Source: a virus. Taken from it: DNA of 31,264 nucleotides. Of this stretch, positions 23,595 through 29,494 are shown piece after piece. Below the pieces are notes generated by a model. It worked only from the letters and a program-made list of their open reading frames with translations. It was not told the DNA's origin and did no database searches. The DNA is taken from positions 1 to 31,264 of IMG/VR virus record IMGVR_UViG_3300010399_000069. The stretch is one strand, 5' to 3'. The position numbers were made by a program, and so were the translations under genes. How positions within the stretch are numbered: position 1 is the stretch's first letter; the number at the start of each line of letters is the position of its first letter.

Positions 23595-24505
23595 CGTGGC
23601 GCCTTCTTGGTAATGTTCGCATCGAGACTCATGCTCCACAGATCGTGAGAATACCGAGCAGGAAGCTTGGCCACGTTTGAGGCGTAGCGAAATATCTCCA
23701 GACCCAAATCCACGTTTTCCGTTGTGATCGCATCACGTACATCGTCCCACGGGATCATTTTGTACGCGTTCGCAAGCACTTCGGGGCGATTCTGCGCCGT
23801 AATGCCGAGATCAAAGAAAGCTCCGCTCAGATAGTGGATGTAATTGCTCTTTCCTCCGGCTCCTTTCAGCCAATAGTTGCTCAAGGAGCGGTATTCCACT
23901 CCGTAAGGCTTGTCGCGGTACAACCCTGGTAGCCCGTAGTACATCCTTCGAGCCCCTTGCTTGTCGTGCACCAGCGAGGGCAGCCCCACAAGCACATCAA
24001 GGAATTTCACAATGACGTGAGGGGGTACTTTCTTGTTATACCCAAGATGGATGTGACCGCCGGCAAACCGGCGAGTGCCAAATTCTCCTATATTCAACGG
24101 CTTACGCACGACCGGACCATCTTCCCCGTATGCGCTCATGTCCGGGCTGCACCCGATTGTGCAAGCCCTTTGATCGTACAAATCCTTTTCCTTGAAATTG
24201 TACTCAGCCCTGATCTGAGGATCGAGCCCGCTTTTGTGTAACCGATCTCTGATCCACCCCCACGCGACTTCGATGTTGGATGAAAACCGTTGCCCGCTTG
24301 TGGTTGCGGGAATGTTGAACTCGTAAGCACACCCGTCCTCTTGATATGCGTAGCCCCCCTCCTCTTCATCCCGCTTCATCAAACCTTCCATTTCTTTCGG
24401 CTCTTCCTTTGTTCCTCCGATCAATCCGCACACCGGAATGATCGCCCGAGACGCCAAATGCTTGACGAACACTTCCGGGTCAGCTCCGACTTTGACGACG
24501 CTCAT
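23591..24505 (-). CDS. phiEco32-like COOH-NH2 ligase type 2
   Basis: A 304-residue protein. VGADPEVFV (6-14), GLIGGTKEEP (27-36), QEDGCAYEFNIP (55-66), FAGGHIHLGY (147-156) and YGVEYRSLSNYWL (201-213) are the motifs of the amidoligase family first noted in coliphage phiEco32. This is a glutamine synthetase-like fold that binds ATP and divalent metals through the Glu and His residues listed. It is the first of the ligase genes in transcription order. A palindrome copy (24508-24523) lies immediately upstream of its ATG, so expression of the cassette may be controlled here. Confidence 0.93.
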   Translation of the reverse strand: MSVVKVGADPEVFVKHLASRAIIPVCGLIGGTKEEPKEMEGLMKRDEEEGGYAYQEDGCAYEFNIPATTSGQRFSSNIEVAWGWIRDRLHKSGLDPQIRAEYNFKEKDLYDQRACTIGCSPDMSAYGEDGPVVRKPLNIGEFGTRRFAGGHIHLGYNKKVPPHVIVKFLDVLVGLPSLVHDKQGARRMYYGLPGLYRDKPYGVEYRSLSNYWLKGAGGKSNYIHYLSGAFFDLGITAQNRPEVLANAYKMIPWDDVRDAITTENVDLGLEIFRYASNVAKLPARYSHDLWSMSLDANITKKAPR

Positions 24506-24507
24506 GG

Positions 24508-24523
24508 TTTAATTTGTTAACCT
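24508..24523. repeat. Dispersed palindrome, copy 6, just upstream of the type 2 ligase start
   Basis: GTTTAAT-TT-GTTAACC, an imperfect inverted pair with a two-base spacer, between the preceding gene and the ATG at 24505. It covers the expected ribosome-binding region. Confidence 0.6.
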
Positions 24524-24891
24524 CTTACCGTTTGTAGAACTCTTACAGACGCCGCACAATACGCATTCAAAGCAGCACAATAAGATGCTGCCTCACTAGC
24601 ATCAACGAATGATGCAAAATTAGGAATCGAATAAACGATTTGGGGATTTGGCCGTATTAGTTGTCCGGGTGGATAGCTCCACTCCGTTGTTTCGGCCTTC
24701 GGATTACCGCGGGAAAGGTAATAACGTCGTAAACAAGCTACAAACGGGCGTGTAGCAGATGAAAAACGACGAATCCGCTTATGCGGGTATTGTTTATTGA
24801 ATTTTATCCTGTCTAGACCTCCCAAAACCAGACAATACGAGGATTCACCAAATTCGGGCAAAGAGGCGCCCGGCCACGCCTTACGGCGCAC
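24517..24891 (-). CDS. Hypothetical basic protein upstream of the ligase cassette
   Basis: A 124-residue protein with a GTG start and no strong Shine-Dalgarno. It is basic in the first half (KFNKQYPHKRIRRF, FVACLRRYYLSRG). The C-terminus is Ala/Cys-rich (ASEAASYCAALNAYCAASVRVLQTV). No family is recognised, and the start is uncertain. It ends 11 bases before the type 2 ligase start. Confidence 0.5.
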   Translation of the reverse strand: MRRKAWPGASLPEFGESSYCLVLGGLDRIKFNKQYPHKRIRRFSSATRPFVACLRRYYLSRGNPKAETTEWSYPPGQLIRPNPQIVYSIPNFASFVDASEAASYCAALNAYCAASVRVLQTVRG

Positions 24892-24915
24892 AGTAGTCAG
24901 CTCAAATAGCCGGAA

Positions 24916-25185
24916 TTAGAACTCTTGAGATGCTCGCTCGAAGACGGCGCCTAGCCGCATCTCTTCGGGCGTGAGCTTATGAGGATTGGCATGATCCGTG
25001 CCTGCGTGGAAACCTTCTTGGTATGCATTTATCAGTGCGCCCCTGTGGGCATCTAGCATGAACGCTATGCGCCGCACCAATGCGCGTACTGTGGCGTTTG
25101 GGTGCTTTGAATACCACGCCAAAAGCTGTTCATCAGACAACGCCCCAACGCTATCTGCCGTAAAAGTTACAGGCTTGTTTAACAT
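24916..25185 (-). CDS. Small hypothetical protein starting inside a palindrome
   Basis: An 89-residue protein whose first codons, ATG TTA AAC, are part of the palindrome at 25177-25192, as at the lysozyme gene. It is mostly helical (DSVGALSDEQLLAWYSKHPNATVRALVRRIAFML). A His-rich middle (EGFHAGTDHANPHKLTPEE) resembles an unassigned type of small phage protein. It begins just after the stop of the glycosylase-like gene. Function unknown. Confidence 0.6.
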   Translation of the reverse strand: MLNKPVTFTADSVGALSDEQLLAWYSKHPNATVRALVRRIAFMLDAHRGALINAYQEGFHAGTDHANPHKLTPEEMRLGAVFERASQEF

Positions 25186-25192
25186 GTTAACC
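25177..25192. repeat. Dispersed palindrome, copy 7, centred on a start codon
   Basis: GTTTAAC-AT-GTTAACC (plus strand). On the minus strand it contains the stop of the glycosylase-like gene and the ATG of the next gene. Fifteen of 16 bases match the palindromes at 6598 and 26620. Confidence 0.65.
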
Positions 25193-25681
25193 CACCGTGA
25201 ATTTATTTAGGAAGTGCGAAAAATTAAAATCCACCACTGGCTTGTATTTTAGATTCCCTAAATCGTCTCTCTCGTGCATATCCGGATAGAACGGCTTAAT
25301 CGTCTCCGGCACTTTCCACGCATACCTTTTGTAGAAATCAGGACGGCGCGAAACAAGCGTAGCGCGGTGAAATGTGTGCACACGCTCGTCTCCCACCCAC
25401 GGCGGTAGCTTCGTCGAGTACCGCAAATCGAGTCCGGTATATATTTTTCTTTCTTGCTTGAATCCACGTTGTCCCCACAAAATCACGCAAAGATTGTAAT
25501 AGGCTTTGAGCGCATCTATGTGCCCATACCATTGCATCGCAGCCGGTTCTTTGTACCAGCCTGCCGGAGCATCCACCAATAGGTGCACCAGTTCGCCGGC
25601 TTCGTAAATCTGTACCCCCAAATCCGCGTTGGACAAAAGCCCAATGGAATTAAGCGATGGAAACGGCAAAAGAGTGTTCAT
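25187..25681 (-). CDS. Pyrimidine dimer DNA glycosylase (T4 endonuclease V)-like family protein
   Basis: A 164-residue protein. The start MNTLLPFPSL, the following LGVQIYEAGELVHLL, the WYGHIDALKAYYNLCVILWGQRGFKQ segment and the late PPWVGDERVHTFHRATLVSRRPDFYKRYAW match a family related to T4 endonuclease V that usually begins MNTFLP. In T4 DenV the N-terminal Thr and a Glu near residue 23 are catalytic; here Thr3 and E27/E30 are the nearby candidates, so activity is not certain. The gene is the first after a terminator-like hairpin (25686-25709), and no clear Shine-Dalgarno precedes its ATG. Confidence 0.65.
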   Translation of the reverse strand: MNTLLPFPSLNSIGLLSNADLGVQIYEAGELVHLLVDAPAGWYKEPAAMQWYGHIDALKAYYNLCVILWGQRGFKQERKIYTGLDLRYSTKLPPWVGDERVHTFHRATLVSRRPDFYKRYAWKVPETIKPFYPDMHERDDLGNLKYKPVVDFNFSHFLNKFTVG

Positions 25682-25685
25682 AACG

Positions 25686-25709
25686 TAAAAATAGGGCCAT
25701 CCGTGGCCC
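25686..25709 (-). terminator. Rho-independent terminator or attenuator
   Basis: On the minus strand GGGCCA-CGGA-TGGCCC, a perfect six-pair stem with a four-base loop, runs into TATTTTTACG. It separates the short genes after the sigma70 promoter from the amidoligase cassette, so only readthrough or another promoter would express the latter. Confidence 0.8.
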
Positions 25710-25726
25710 GCGTTGAGTATGGCCGA

Positions 25727-25966
25727 TTAGGCCGGACGAACAATTACTCTGTCACGCAAGCGAGCATTATTTGCAATGATGCGCGCCGCCGTGCTGACGG
25801 CCGTTTCCTCAATGTCGAAGTCCTTCGCCAGTTCCCGGAATGCTGTCCAATAAATACGACCTCCGGAAATGGTGTAATACTTTTTGATGTCTCGCCGGCC
25901 CTCCGGCTCCAGCATGATGCGAAACGATCCGCGCGTTACACGCGGAATGCGCTTGTATTTTTGCAT
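25727..25966 (-). CDS. Small hypothetical basic protein
   Basis: A 79-residue protein from ATG 25966, one base after the stop of the small membrane protein, which favours this start over 25987. It is basic with a strand-rich start (YKRIPRVTRGSFRIML) and a helical second half (FRELAKDFDIEETAVSTAARIIANNARLRDRV) that could be a small DNA-binding domain. No family is recognised. Confidence 0.6.
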   Translation of the reverse strand: MQKYKRIPRVTRGSFRIMLEPEGRRDIKKYYTISGGRIYWTAFRELAKDFDIEETAVSTAARIIANNARLRDRVIVRPA

Positions 25967-25967
25967 C

Positions 25968-26111
25968 TCAATTACCCCCGAGTCCACCGTTGGCGGCAGC
26001 TAAGAAAACGATAAGTAATCCCAAGGCCGTGAATATACCCAAAAGCAAAAGAAGCCTGGGCTCCCAAATCGCGAGCAGTATGAAGACGATGAGACACACA
26101 ATGAAAAGCAT
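25968..26111 (-). CDS. Small two-segment membrane protein
   Basis: A 47-residue ORF read from the minus strand, with a GGGGGG stretch nine bases before the ATG. Residues 1-16 (MLFIVCLIVFILLAIW) and 20-40 (LLLLLGIFTALGLLIVFLAA) are hydrophobic and separated by EPR, giving a hairpin-like membrane protein, with a GGLGGN tail. Its stop is one base before the next start. It could be an early membrane effector; function unknown. Confidence 0.65.
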   Translation of the reverse strand: MLFIVCLIVFILLAIWEPRLLLLLGIFTALGLLIVFLAAANGGLGGN

Positions 26112-26132
26112 TTGAAAAGACCCCCCGTCGCT

Positions 26133-26149
26133 TAGGATATTTTATCCTA
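26133..26149. repeat. Short perfect inverted repeat
   Basis: TAGGATA-TTT-TATCCTA spans the 3' end of the gene at 26142 and the gap after it. AT-rich and without a T run, so a weak RNA stem or a protein site. Confidence 0.4.
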
Positions 26150-26339
26150 CGACTTCGTTGGACCTACCAAGCAAACGCCGTAATTCCACTATAGACATGA
26201 CCGAGCATGTGTGTGCAGTCTCGATCGAGTTCGCCTCGGCCGTGCCCAATGCGTGGCGTTGCACTTCTTCCAGTTCCGTCGATGCCATACGGAATCCGTC
26301 AATAGCCTTTTCGATGCTGCTGCGGATTACGGCGTTCAT
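26142..26339 (-). CDS. Small helical hypothetical protein
   Basis: A 65-residue protein joined to the previous gene by ATGA. It is helical (SSIEKAIDGFRMASTELEEVQRHALG) with a single Cys and a basic C-terminal helix (IVELRRLLGRSN). No family is recognised. It is the second gene after the consensus promoter at 26706-26734, so probably expressed early. Confidence 0.6.
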   Translation of the reverse strand: MNAVIRSSIEKAIDGFRMASTELEEVQRHALGTAEANSIETAHTCSVMSIVELRRLLGRSNEVVG

Positions 26340-26605
26340 ATGCCTAACCTCCTCCGCTTTGGTGTTTCCTCACTCACAACCCTGCTCCCGAGCATCACGT
26401 GTGTATCTGTCCTGAGTTTATCCGCCAGTAACTGCGACGTGAGCACCGCCGCATATGGTTGCCGTGTGAACAGCTCCAGCCCCGTATCAGTCGTGACCTT
26501 GTATTCCAAGCCTTCTGATACTGGCGGGGTGGCTTGAGCGCCTAATAGCGCGTTGTCGCGTAGTTTTCTACGAGTTACGTATTTCCTCTTTTGTCGTCGA
26601 ATCAT
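26336..26605 (-). CDS. Basic small protein, first gene after the sigma70 promoter
   Basis: An 89-residue protein with GGAG eight bases before the ATG. It is very basic at both ends (MIRRQKRKYVTRRKLRD and PKRRRLGI), with a middle segment rich in Thr and Leu. The composition suggests nucleic-acid or membrane contact. No family is recognised. The leader in front of it carries a palindrome copy at 26620-26635. Confidence 0.6.
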   Translation of the reverse strand: MIRRQKRKYVTRRKLRDNALLGAQATPPVSEGLEYKVTTDTGLELFTRQPYAAVLTSQLLADKLRTDTHVMLGSRVVSEETPKRRRLGI

Positions 26606-26705
26606 AAAAATCTCCGTCGGTTTAACATGTTAAACTTTTGACCGATTAGACAATCAATTTTTCATTCGTCACCTCGCGTTGGGCATTCTTTCACTTTACC
26701 CTACT
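26606..26705 (-). promoter_or_regulatory. Leader of the amidoligase-side operon
   Basis: About 100 bases between the sigma70 promoter and the first gene. It contains a four-codon mini-cistron (ATG AAA AAT TGA) behind GAGGTGA, the palindrome at 26620-26635, and an ATG TTA AAC mini-ORF whose stop overlaps the ATG at 26605. A translational or repressor control point is likely but unproven. Confidence 0.45.
26620..26635. repeat. Dispersed palindrome, copy 8, between promoter and first gene
   Basis: Perfect 16-base palindrome GTTTAACATGTTAAAC, identical to the core at 6599-6614. It lies about 70 bases downstream of the -10 box and 15 bases before the first start codon. Confidence 0.75.
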
Positions 26706-26734
26706 ATTATAGCATATTGTCTAGCTTATGTCAA
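26706..26734 (-). promoter_or_regulatory. Consensus sigma70 promoter, leftward
   Basis: On the minus strand TTGACA, exactly 17 bases, TATAAT: a perfect match to the vegetative consensus. It lies just downstream of the terminator at 26756-26790 and drives the operon from 26605 leftward. Recognition by the host polymerase implies early expression. Confidence 0.9.
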
Positions 26735-26755
26735 ATAGGCGTATATTTCACGGAC

Positions 26756-26790
26756 AAAAAAATACCCCCGGAACGTCCATGCTCCGGGGG
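26756..26790 (-). terminator. Rho-independent terminator of the gene at 26810
   Basis: Minus strand: CCCCCGGA, a ten-base loop, TCCGGGGG, then TATTTTTTTG. An eight-pair GC-rich stem with a run of seven T. It ends transcription 20 bases after the stop codon. Confidence 0.93.
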
Positions 26791-26809
26791 ATATCTTCGC
26801 TTGATTGCT

Positions 26810-27520
26810 TTACGCGGCTTGCGCGGCCTTGTCGTCGACTTTCTCGGACGGCTGGACCTTATTTCCGTACTTGGCAATCAGCATTGCCAATTCCTCGGCG
26901 AAAGCGTCCTGCGTATCCTGCTCCATCCCGGTAATCGCTCCCTGGAGGACCGTGAGGCACGCAGCCAGCTTGGCCGTTACCGTGGTCTTGCCTGCTCCGA
27001 GCGCTGGAGCGATGTTCGTACCGCTCTGCTCCGCTCCCTCCGTTCCCGCTGCTCTCTCGCCCGTACGCATCTCCGTGGATTCGCGAGATGCGCGGGACTG
27101 CTCCATGCGCGCGGACTTCAGTGCTCCGTAATTATCAAAGTCCGCCGGAGACAGCCCGTCATTGATCGCCCGAAGTATTTCGGACTTGAATACTGGCCAG
27201 CACGGCAGAGCTTCTTTGATGTTCTCCACGTCCGCGTGTGTTTCCTTGAACTCAGTTTCTGCGGCCTTGCAGATTGCCTTGAAGTAGGCTTCGGTCCATG
27301 ACAGCTTTTTGTCTCCGAGCCGCGCGGCCGTCACCGCAAGCTCGAAAATCCCTTGGGCTAGTCCCGACCGCTTCTGCTCCAGTTTGGCTTCCATTTCCGC
27401 CACTCCGCCCTTGGCGTGGTAGGCTCGAAACATTGTCTCCATCGTCTTGGCGGCGGTGTGCTTCAGGGTATCCGCAATGGTCACGGACAACGGCTTGGTT
27501 CCTGTCTGATTCTTGCTCAT
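26810..27520 (-). CDS. Hypothetical helical protein with its own transcription unit
   Basis: A 236-residue protein from ATG 27520, taken in preference to 27586 because upstream residues are basic and promoter-proximal; the Shine-Dalgarno is weak either way. It is mostly helical (TIADTLKHTAAKTMETMFRAYHAKG, ELAVTAARLGDKKLSWTEAYFKAI), with an Ala/Glu-rich middle and a short APALGAGKTT stretch that looks like a P-loop but lacks a matching Walker B. The C-terminus is Lys/Ala-rich. No family is recognised. Tandem promoters upstream and a strong terminator downstream suggest high early expression, perhaps as an abundant binding protein. Confidence 0.75.
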   Translation of the reverse strand: MSKNQTGTKPLSVTIADTLKHTAAKTMETMFRAYHAKGGVAEMEAKLEQKRSGLAQGIFELAVTAARLGDKKLSWTEAYFKAICKAAETEFKETHADVENIKEALPCWPVFKSEILRAINDGLSPADFDNYGALKSARMEQSRASRESTEMRTGERAAGTEGAEQSGTNIAPALGAGKTTVTAKLAACLTVLQGAITGMEQDTQDAFAEELAMLIAKYGNKVQPSEKVDDKAAQAA

Positions 27521-27689
27521 GTGTGCATACTCATATGTGTGTACTGTGCGGGAATGCACAGCGCTACGCGCTCTCTTAAGAATCAAAAGAACGCATAACG
27601 CTGCACACGCCAGCGCAAGCGCACACGTAAAGCGTCTAATTGTTAAAGAGCATCCTAGACGTAAAGCCTAGGTAACCCTAGTCCGTTTA

Positions 27690-27705
27690 GGTTAACAAGT
27701 TAAAC
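27690..27705. repeat. Dispersed palindrome, copy 9, downstream of the early promoter
   Basis: GGTTAAC-AA-GTTAAAC, two-base spacer, 17 bases downstream of the -10 box at 27722-27727, so it would cover the initial transcribed region of the gene at 26810-27520. Confidence 0.65.
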
Positions 27706-27721
27706 TACTCCATTAGCGTGC

Positions 27722-27750
27722 ATTGTCTCACAGACCCAAGCTTGTGTCAA
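27722..27750 (-). promoter_or_regulatory. Sigma70-type promoter, leftward
   Basis: TTGACA, 17 bases, GACAAT on the minus strand. The -35 is perfect and the -10 matches four of six. The -35 context TTTGACAcAAGCT is nearly the same as in the promoter at 26706-26734. Confidence 0.7.
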
Positions 27751-27777
27751 ATATAGTAATTTTTCTATATATTTCAA
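27750..27777 (-). promoter_or_regulatory. Second sigma70-type promoter, leftward
   Basis: TTGAAA, 16 bases, TATATT on the minus strand, directly upstream of the promoter at 27722-27750 and overlapping its -35 by one base. Confidence 0.5.
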
Positions 27778-27862
27778 TAACTTACGTGCTAAATCACAAT
27801 TCTAGCCTTTTGTCAACATAGTAATATTATATGCCCAAGCGATTGCCTGAGCTTAATTGGAC

Positions 27863-27890
27863 TTGCAATGTTCAACCATGAGCGTATAAC
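27863..27890 (+). promoter_or_regulatory. Candidate rightward promoter
   Basis: TTGCAA, 16 bases, TATAAC on the plus strand, about 115 bases before the gene at 28005. It would make this region a divergent promoter pair. Confidence 0.5.
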
Positions 27891-28004
27891 GGTCCATGGA
27901 CGCCAAGACCCTGGGTAAGCAGGCGAGCCGTTCCAGTCTGACCAAGCAGGTAGTCAATCCTGGCAGGCACAGACGAAACCGACGCAACGATATGAGGTAT
28001 AATC

Positions 28005-28280
28005 ATGCTAAGCGTAATTCTGATGATCTCTGTAATTGCCCTGATGCTTGGAGTCGCCTTGCGGGATCATTACCGCAGACCCAAGTACTACGACGATCGA
28101 CGACGTGGCGCCAGCCACATAGCGCGCCCCTATGCGATTGTGGAAGCGTATAGCCCGACCGGTGCAAAGGTATTGCCTACGGTTGTGTACTCACAGGAAG
28201 ACGCTGAGATAGCTGAGCAACGCTACTTGGCGCTTGGATGCAGCACTACGGTACGGACGCCTATTGAACTGGTGCATTAG
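28005..28280 (+). CDS. Small membrane-anchored hypothetical protein
   Basis: A 91-residue protein with GAGGT seven bases upstream. Residues 1-19 (MLSVILMISVIALMLGVAL) form one membrane segment, followed by a basic stretch (RDHYRRPKYYDDRRRG) that would stay inside. A soluble domain follows with Val/Tyr strands and an Asp/Glu helix (YSQEDAEIAEQRYLALG). It is isolated from other genes, with promoter-like sequence upstream and a non-coding region after it. Function unknown. Confidence 0.75.
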   Translation: MLSVILMISVIALMLGVALRDHYRRPKYYDDRRRGASHIARPYAIVEAYSPTGAKVLPTVVYSQEDAEIAEQRYLALGCSTTVRTPIELVH

Positions 28281-28656
28281 TCTAGATTGTTGACCATCTC
28301 TAGCCCACACACTGCACACACGTAGCGCGCGCATGGATGCGCGTTGCTGCGCAGCGTAGCGATTACGGCTGTAATCGATAGCCCCCGGGGGGGTCTGTAT
28401 GGCCGGTTAAATGTGCATTGGTGCCGGACAAGTCTACGGTGGGAGGAAAAACGAAGGTTTCCTGTGTGGGGGGACCTCTGACGAGGGTAGGGAACCCGAG
28501 GAAGAGGGTACCCGAATCTGGAGGGGGAAGGTACCCGGTACAGGGAGGTCTTGAGGGTACCTAGGAGCTTCGGGGACGAAGCGATAAAGAACAAGAAGAG
28601 TTCAATTTACGGAGAATTTGGTATAAACTAAATTCGTAGTAAATTCAAGGACTTAA

Positions 28657-28687
28657 GAAATAGTTCAACTTTTAGGGGAACTATTTC
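28657..28687. repeat. Perfect 10-bp inverted repeat overlapping the promoter-like element
   Basis: GAAATAGTTC at 28657-28666 and GAACTATTTC at 28678-28687, 11 bases apart, followed by GATTTT. It overlaps the first 12 bases of the 29-bp element. Confidence 0.7.
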
Positions 28688-28704
28688 GATTTTGAGTTGT
28701 CTAA
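28676..28704 (+). promoter_or_regulatory. 29-bp phage promoter-like element, copy B
   Basis: Plus strand GGGAACTA, seven variable bases, TTTGAGTTGTCTAA, then an AT-rich ATTATAAATTAAT. It matches copy A (17954-17982, opposite strand) in 25 of 29 bases with the same spacing. It lies 132 bases before the first gene of the rightward operon. Confidence 0.6.
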
Positions 28705-28835
28705 GGGATTATAAATTAATAGTTTAACTTAGGTAATTTACAGCTTTGGGTAAATTAGCTTAGTTTAAACTTTAACTATTTATAGCTAATCTAGGCTTCA
28801 AGATTAGTTTATAAGACCTTAAGGGGAACTTTATC

Positions 28836-29090
28836 TTGAGTAAACGTACTAATCGTAAATTAGTAATAGTTAAATGGCTAGACGCTTGGAGCGCAGCGGC
28901 CTGGGCACACCAGGACGAGATAGATAATAAACCAGCCCCGGCTACCTCCGTAGGGTGGCTGATTAAGCAAGACAAGAACGGGGTATATCTGGCAGGTACT
29001 ATCGAAGGAACGGACTTAGAAGGACCTAATCTGGGGAACCGTAAGTTCGTACCAAAAGGAATGATTGAGTCTATCAAGGTAATACGCTAG
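28836..29090 (+). CDS. Small hypothetical protein, first gene of the rightward operon
   Basis: An 84-residue protein with a TTG start (TTGAGTAAACG) and AAGGGG ten bases upstream. It contains VKWLDAWSAAAWAHQDEID and SVGWLIKQDKNGVYLAG, resembling small phage proteins with a short barrel-like fold. It ends in TAGTG, coupling it to the next gene. Function unknown. Confidence 0.7.
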   Translation: MSKRTNRKLVIVKWLDAWSAAAWAHQDEIDNKPAPATSVGWLIKQDKNGVYLAGTIEGTDLEGPNLGNRKFVPKGMIESIKVIR

Positions 29091-29494
29091 TGGTATCTGG
29101 TATTTCTGATATAATTCAATCCCTTAGTGATGATCTAAAGAATAGAGTCGAAGCAGTAGTCCAGCTTACTGAGGAAGCCGAGGTCCTTCAGGACCGATTA
29201 GCGACAGCTAGAAAAGACCTCAAACGAATAAAGATAGCCCTGGAAGCTCTTACCGGAAACGACATCCCGATAAATGTTCCTGACGAATCCTTTACCGAAA
29301 CCAGTCCCGATGTTCGTCCACCTGAGCCTCCTGGAAAGCCTACGGGCCAAGTTCCGGTACGGAACGAAAGAACCCGCCAGGGTCCGGAGTGCAATAGCTG
29401 CGGAGGAGAGATGTTCTATGTCTCCCGAACCCTCAATAACGGCAAAGTAGTCACTCTTTGGCAGTGCTCCGAGTGCAGTAATGAACGCTTCTAA
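29090..29494 (+). CDS. Coiled-coil protein with C-terminal zinc ribbon
   Basis: A 134-residue protein with a GTG start overlapping the previous stop. Residues about 10-52 are a heptad-like helix (LTEEAEVLQDRLATARKDLKRIKIALEAL). A Pro-rich linker (VRPPEPPGKPTGQVPVR) leads to a zinc ribbon, CNSCGG ... CSEC, with 21 residues between the pairs. An oligomeric nucleic-acid or protein adaptor is likely. No named family is recognised. Confidence 0.75.
   Translation: MVSGISDIIQSLSDDLKNRVEAVVQLTEEAEVLQDRLATARKDLKRIKIALEALTGNDIPINVPDESFTETSPDVRPPEPPGKPTGQVPVRNERTRQGPECNSCGGEMFYVSRTLNNGKVVTLWQCSECSNERF

Larger units (their letters stand above)
27521..27895. promoter_or_regulatory. Divergent regulatory region with tandem leftward promoters
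   Basis: A 375-base gap without a convincing gene. It holds leftward promoter candidates at 27722-27750, 27750-27777 and, weaker, 27788-27816, the palindrome at 27690-27705, and a rightward promoter candidate at 27863-27890. The sequences ATTACTATgTTGACA and ATTACTATaTTTGACA recur within it. CA/TG and GCGC-rich repeats (CACACGCCAGCGCAAGCGCACACG) lie near 27605. Confidence 0.65.
28281..28835. other. Large non-coding region with inverted repeats; possible replication or control region
   Basis: This 555-base stretch has no supported gene on either strand. The first half is GC-rich, with hairpins at about 28355-28377 (CGATTAC-GGCT-GTAATCG) and 28567-28582 (GCTTCG-GGGA-CGAAGC), a CCCCCGGGGG palindrome and three GGTACC motifs (near 28507, 28530 and 28557) in a purine-rich tract. 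The second half is AT-rich with inverted repeats at 28657-28687 and about 28732-28757 and the 29-bp promoter-like element. The step from G-rich to AT-rich next to divergent transcription is compatible with an origin or a packaging or promoter region. None of these is proven. Confidence 0.5.

Noticed and set aside
26810-27520. P-loop (APALGAGKTT) as evidence for an ATPase
   Set aside because: No Walker B or other ATPase motif follows, and the stretch is in a low-complexity Ala/Gly/Thr region.
27896-28153. 85-residue plus-strand ORF starting at ATG 27896
   Set aside because: Most of it overlaps the membrane-protein gene at 28005, which has the strong Shine-Dalgarno. The N-terminal part might be a separate short ORF, but nothing supports it.
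28277-28594. 105-residue minus-strand ORF in the non-coding region
   Set aside because: It has no ribosome-binding site, an Arg/Pro/Ser-rich composition typical of chance frames in GC-rich DNA, and covers hairpins.
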